Shown here: positions 59,692 to 64,000 of the stretch, piece after piece
Numbering within the stretch: the stretch's first letter is position 1
Layout: every line of letters starts with the position of its first letter
NCBI RefSeq assembly: GCF_026212465.1
Contig: NC_080058.1
Location: forward strand, 5,312,001 to 5,376,000
From: Amaranthus tricolor
Lineage: Eukaryota; Streptophyta; Magnoliopsida; Caryophyllales; Amaranthaceae
DNA length: 64,000 nucleotides
Direction: 5' to 3'
Made by a program: the position numbers and the translations under genes
The notes under the pieces: generated by a model
Database searches by the model: none
The model's input: only the letters and a program-made list of their open reading frames with translations
Told to the model about the DNA's origin: nothing

Positions 59692-60638
59692 ACTTTATGA
59701 ATTATATAGATGTTTGGATTGAGAATTAGCTGATTGAGTTATGATTTAGAACTAAAGACTCATTTGCCCAAGTTTTGGGATTGAGATTTGAGGTTCTTGG
59801 GAAGTCAACCCCATGATGACGATGTTTACTCAATCAACGTTAAGCCGGATTGTTACAAGTATGATATTATCAATTTTTAAATTGTATAAAATTGGAGTAT
59901 TAAATTGCGAATTGATTGCATAACATCACATTAAAAAAAATTTATATAATGAGAGAGTGACATAGTTGAGAAGTATGAAGGTCCATAAACTACCTTATTA
60001 ATTACACAAATTCTTACTTGAGACTGTCTTTATAAAAGACGCGTTTTAAATGAACCGGCCTATTATTAATAAAAAAATAACTACCAGAATAACGCGCACT
60101 GTGTAATCTTATTTGAAGTTGGTGTTATAACCTATTGAAGTTGGTCTTATAACCTATTAGAGTTGGTATTATAGCCTATTAAAGTTGGCATCTCCAAATA
60201 GGTTATAATACACCAACTCCAAATAGCAATTTTAATAGGTTATAATACCAATTTCAATAAGTTATAACTTCAACTTTAATAGATTATAACACCAATTCCA
60301 TTATGGTCAAATACGCCCATTAGTTTTTAGAATTTTTTTTTTAATTGTCGGGCCTATGCCTGGAGAATGGTCTCTTAGAAAGACGGTCTTTTAGGACGAG
60401 AGGCGCTGAGACTCGTAGATCATAGTTCATAGATGCCCGACCTTTCCAACACTCAAAAGGCGACAGTTCGACACTGTCGTTCTTGAATCCAATATTTCCG
60501 CCGACCTTCCTCCATCAACGCCCTCTTTTTGCCTTCAACAGCCTCGGGCGGTGATTTCATCTTCCATTCTCTTTCATTTCAATCATTATTACTTTGGAAA
60601 TACTTGTTAACGAAGTTTGTGTGTTTCAATTTCAGAGA
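59692..60638. other. intergenic and 5' leader of exportin-4
   Basis: After the right target duplication (59692-59700) the sequence is AT-rich with a MITE at 60005-60395. The stretch 60480-60548 is a likely leader exon of exportin-4. A leader intron 60549-60634 (GTGATTTC donor, TTTCAG acceptor) would end just before the ATG. Confidence 0.45.
60005..60395. mobile_element. MITE with internal tandem and inverted 21-bp repeats
   Basis: The ends CACAAATTCTTACTTGAGAC and CTCTTAGAAAGACGGTCTTT belong to the GAGACCGTCTCT-type group. Inside, the unit AAGTTGGTCTTATAACCTAT plus T is repeated about four times (60113-60190). The inverse unit (AATAGGTTATAATACCAATT) is then repeated about four times (60195-60300), so the core is itself an inverted repeat. 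Confidence 0.75.
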
Positions 60639-62176
60639 ATGCAAGGAATTGAACCTAATGATTTGGCCCGTTTTCAATCCATCATGCAAACAATTGAACA
60701 TGCTTGCAGTTTGATTCAGGTTTTTGCTTACAATTTCCCCTTTTCTCATTCCTCATTCCTTGTTATTGATGATCATGAGAAATTGACATTAGTTCATTTT
60801 TTAATATGTTAATGGATGAATTACTCAATATATTATATGCTAAATCCACTTTTTAATTCTTTTTTATATGGAGTTTTCTTTATAGAAATTGGGATTTGGA
60901 GGTGAAATTTGAAAAAAAACAATATTATAGAGTAAACTATATACTCTATTAAAACGAGCATAATGAAAGGTATATATTTCAATTTAAAAAAACACAATTA
61001 GTATATAGAGTGATAATAAGAAAGACTACAACTTTGTGATAAACTGAATGATATACTTTCCTCTGTTTCTAATGGATGATTATATTTCTTTGTATATCTA
61101 TAAAAAATTGGTGGTTGTTGATTTAAAACATGGAAGTGTAAAAAATTTCATGGAAAGGTACCTACAACGGTACTGTGCACACAAGGTTTTGGGGAGGGGA
61201 GAGGGGAAAAAGTTGTGTAATGCATGAGGTAAGGATCGAACCAAGACACTCTAGTGTCAATTGTGATTTAATTACCAATTGAGCTGGCCCATGATCCTCT
61301 AAAACATGGGAGTACAATCTAACAAAACTTATTGTAAACAAAAAAGAATCTCAATTCTTACAGATAAAAATACCAAGTGTAGTCTCTCTCTCACAAAAGT
61401 CTTTTGAAGTGGACAATAAAAAAATGAAGGGGATATATGTGTTCTAAAGGGTAATAATTAACATAAAATAAAATAATTCTTGATGAAAACTATTTTTTTC
61501 TAACAATGAAGCCAATTCATTTGATTTTATATATGAGTAATATACAATTTTTTTTTCTTAGAACTATAATTTGCCTAAAAAATAAAATAAAATATAATTT
61601 AACAATAACCCACATTGAAAGTACTGGGTAAGCCTTCAATAGGCATCAAACGTAAAACCCATTATAACACGTATAGCACATAATTTAGGCCATTACCCTT
61701 AAGACACATATGCTTTTGTGACACTATTTTCGCTTATTCAACTTACAAAAAAATGAGGCCCCATTATTGAAAGATCAAGCTTGGGGCCTTATGCGGGCTT
61801 GGTGTTATATGATTTTCTTTGGATTATTGTGAAAGTGACATGTGTGATTTTTCATGGACTCCTCTGGATGATTCGTTTGACCATAGTATAATTTCTAGTT
61901 CTCAATTCTGCATTTGCACAGTAGTTTTTTAGCAAATTATGCGCTCAATAATGTGATTAATGTTTTGTAAGTGCTTTTGTACGATTGGATTGTGGATCTG
62001 CATGCGTCATATGTTGAATATTTTTATTGCCTTATCTTCTAGTTGCTTGATTCTACAAAATGTGATTATGATTGCTTGCCTCTCTCAGATGCATGCAAAT
62101 CCTGTTGATTCGGAGACTAGTATTTTGTCACTCAGTCAGTCGCCTCAGCCATATCAGGCGTGCAAATATATTCTTG
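60639..62176 (+). CDS. XPO4: exportin-4, first two coding exons (3' part outside window)
   Basis: Start of a plant exportin-4, an importin-beta-type nuclear export receptor that in animals carries eIF5A and SMAD3. Exon 60639-60719 reads MQGIEPNDLARFQSIMQ then TIEHACSLIQ. Exon 62089-62176 reads MHANPVDSETSILSLSQ then SPQPYQACKYIL and ends in phase 1 at a GTGAGC donor. This N-terminus (a short helix, then 'SPQPYQACK.IL') is characteristic of plant exportin-4, whose full length is about 1,150 aa. The rest is not in the window: no further exon is recognisable before 64000, so the next intron exceeds 1.8 kb. A SINE lies in intron 1. Confidence 0.85.
61138..61300 (-). mobile_element. tRNA-derived SINE in exportin-4 intron 1
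   Basis: On the minus strand the head reads GGGCCAGCTCAATTGGTAA (polymerase III A-box-like) and, about 35 bp on, GGTTCGATCC (a perfect B box). The 163-bp body is flanked by 13-bp near-identical target duplications, AAAACATGGAAGT (61125-61137) and AAAACATGGGAGT (61301-61313). Confidence 0.85.
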
Positions 62177-64000
62177 GTGAGCATAATAGTTTTTGACTTA
62201 TATCTATGTGTTTTTTCCTTGTGGACAGCTCAATAGAAAGAAGTCAGCATTCATGAATCATGAGATTGCATTGCTACCTAATTGAAACACATAAGTTTCA
62301 TTCTCATCATAAGAACATATGCTAAATTGCGAGTTGCATTAATCATATAAAAATGTTTATTTAGAATAGGAAGGATTTTTATCTCCGTATTTTAGGTTAT
62401 TTATTTATTTATTTATTTTTTAATTTTTACCATGGGCCCTTGTCCATTGCACATTTGCACATATGGTTTCCTCTCAGAGTTCGATGAACTTTCTTCCCTT
62501 ATCATCCTTCATTCCTTCTTTGCCATATCATTAGCATGCTGTACCAATTACCAGGTAGTAGTTGGTCACTACAGCCTATTCAATTTGAAAAGAGGTTGTT
62601 TCAGTTACATCTTTGATGCAATACTTACATTGCTAAAGAATAAATGATAGTTTCAATAAGACAACTTGTTATGTTCCTGCTAGACAAATTCATAAAATGC
62701 TATTAGAAATGCTTTCAACTTTGGATGGGTAACTTCTTTGTCTGTTGACTTTTGGCAAGTGCATCTTGTGTTTCATTGACTTCGTTACTTGGGAAATTAT
62801 AATACTACACTGTTGAATCAAATCTGAATTTAAAGTATTCTTCTGGGACGTGCCATTTGGTGTTGAAGCTATTGACTTAGAACTCTTGTTGTAAGTATAT
62901 AGTTGGCGGTAAAGAGTTTCAAGAAATGAGGTAGCATGCTATATTTTGTTAATATAGATAAGACTTACGAGTGTTTTCTATTTGGCTCTCCTACACTAAT
63001 TCCCAGTTGCTTTACATTTTTGTAGATGGAACGTAGTCTTGGTCTCTTAGATACACTTTTTATGGTCAATAATAGTCCTAGAACCTTGTAAAGGAAACTC
63101 ATTAGGGTGGGTGGGTGGGGGGGATGTAGATATAAGTCAGATTTTAAGAGAGTTTGTGCTAATGTAAGTTTTTTTTTTTGCAACTGAAAGAAAAGAGGTT
63201 TCACGCATAGAGTATAAATGCAGTAACGGTTGCGATTGCGGTAATGAAACGGTGATGCAGTAACGGGAGTGATGCGTTTATCGTAACGCCTAAATATCAA
63301 TTGCAACCAAAATATATCCATTGATACGACCCAAAACATGGTTTTTTTTATTACATATTTACAATGCGGAAAATTTCAGTTTGTTGTTTTTAAAAACCTT
63401 TATAACGTGACTGACGCGATGCGATGCGATGAGGCCTTGTTTTTACACTATGGTTTCACGGGTTCTATATGCATTTATATTGAGGTTCCTAGAGACTGTG
63501 GTTCCTAGAGAGTGATTATATTCGTGATTGGGTATGTAATTACCCATTGGGGTTGTATGGTGGTGGAATGGGTTTTTGTGTCAGGTTTGTGTGCTGGTGT
63601 GGTCAAATGGTGGCCAAGGCCAGTCAATAGAGGTTGTGGGGAAGTGGAGTATGGGGTTTTGTGAAACCATTATTGGAAGGAGCAAATCATGTTAGAGGAC
63701 TTTGGAAAAGTGTTGTAAACCGAGAGTGCTAGAAAGGGAGATCCAAAAGCTGTCAACTAAACTCATTTAAGGGAAACAATCCTTTTCTCTTTTGCTTAAT
63801 TCCCTCATAACAAATGGCCCCTAAATATTCTTAATGATTTTCTATGGTTAGTTATTAGAACCCCGATTATATTCTACGATTCTACAATCTTATGATCTAA
63901 AAATAGGCGACCGATCCGGATCGTAGGTAAGATTTTAATGTGGTAGAATCGTGCGATCCTACTTAGCTCAAGAATTTAGGTGGTAAGATCACAACACGAT
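62177..64000 (+). other. exportin-4 intron 2, running off the window
   Basis: No coding exon recognised. It contains CGTAACG/GTAACGG-rich repeat patches at 63200-63425 (GATGCGATGCGATG among them) and a GATCCGGATCGTAGG / CGTGCGATCCTAC patch at 63900-63985, both transposon-like but unassigned. Confidence 0.4.

Noticed and set aside
1..64000. CRISPR arrays, bacterial operons, phage or plasmid genes
   Set aside because: None present; introns, plant families and plant transposons throughout show a plant nuclear sequence.

Overview
This window is nuclear DNA of a flowering plant. It is AT-rich, its genes are split by many GT..AG introns, two products have plastid-type N-termini, and the gaps are full of plant transposon debris (MITEs, a Mutator element, hAT-, CACTA- and copia-like relics, a TRIM, a SINE). 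The families and repeat types fit a core eudicot. A Caryophyllales member related to spinach, beet or quinoa is my guess, and is inference only.

Layout, left to right: (1) 334-3234 (+), C-terminal half of a PP2A B'' regulatory subunit. (2) 4938-10326 (-), an intact threonine aldolase gene (copy A), followed by a broken copy B at 12257-12947 (-). (3) 14229-16541 (-), an LISCL-type GRAS transcription factor with an uninterrupted reading frame. (4) 19113-22161 (+), a plastid-type YidD protein. (5) 23425-26914 (-), a second intact threonine aldolase (copy C). (6) 28965-33969 (-), a CPP1-like J-like plastid membrane protein with a duplicated exon 2. (7) 34134-34206 (+), tRNA-Arg(CCG). (8) 36672-43774 (+), IPUT1/PGSIP6, the inositol phosphorylceramide glucuronosyltransferase. 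(9) 45591-52808 (+), a cinnamoyl-CoA-reductase-like reductase whose introns hold several MITEs. (10) 55419-59691, a full-length Mutator element with a perfect 9-bp target duplication, carrying a dead transposase joined to a plant mobile domain. (11) 60639 onward (+), the first two coding exons of exportin-4, running off the right edge.

Exon models were assembled by hand from splice signals and family similarity. Every complete spliced model given here keeps frame from ATG to stop: threonine aldolase A 367 aa and C 364 aa, YidD 161 aa, CPP1-like 294 aa, IPUT1 542 aa, reductase 330 aa. The genes do not form one pathway. The real local structure is a dispersed threonine aldolase triplet (intact, broken, intact, all on the minus strand) interrupted by the unrelated GRAS and YidD genes.

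The observations most worth checking are the symmetric 87-nt extra exon in the CPP1-like gene, the Mutator element with a plant mobile domain and palindromic terminal repeats, the duplicated exon end and splice donor in the PP2A gene, the 25-nt first coding exon shared by both intact threonine aldolases, and a SINE with clear target duplications in exportin-4.
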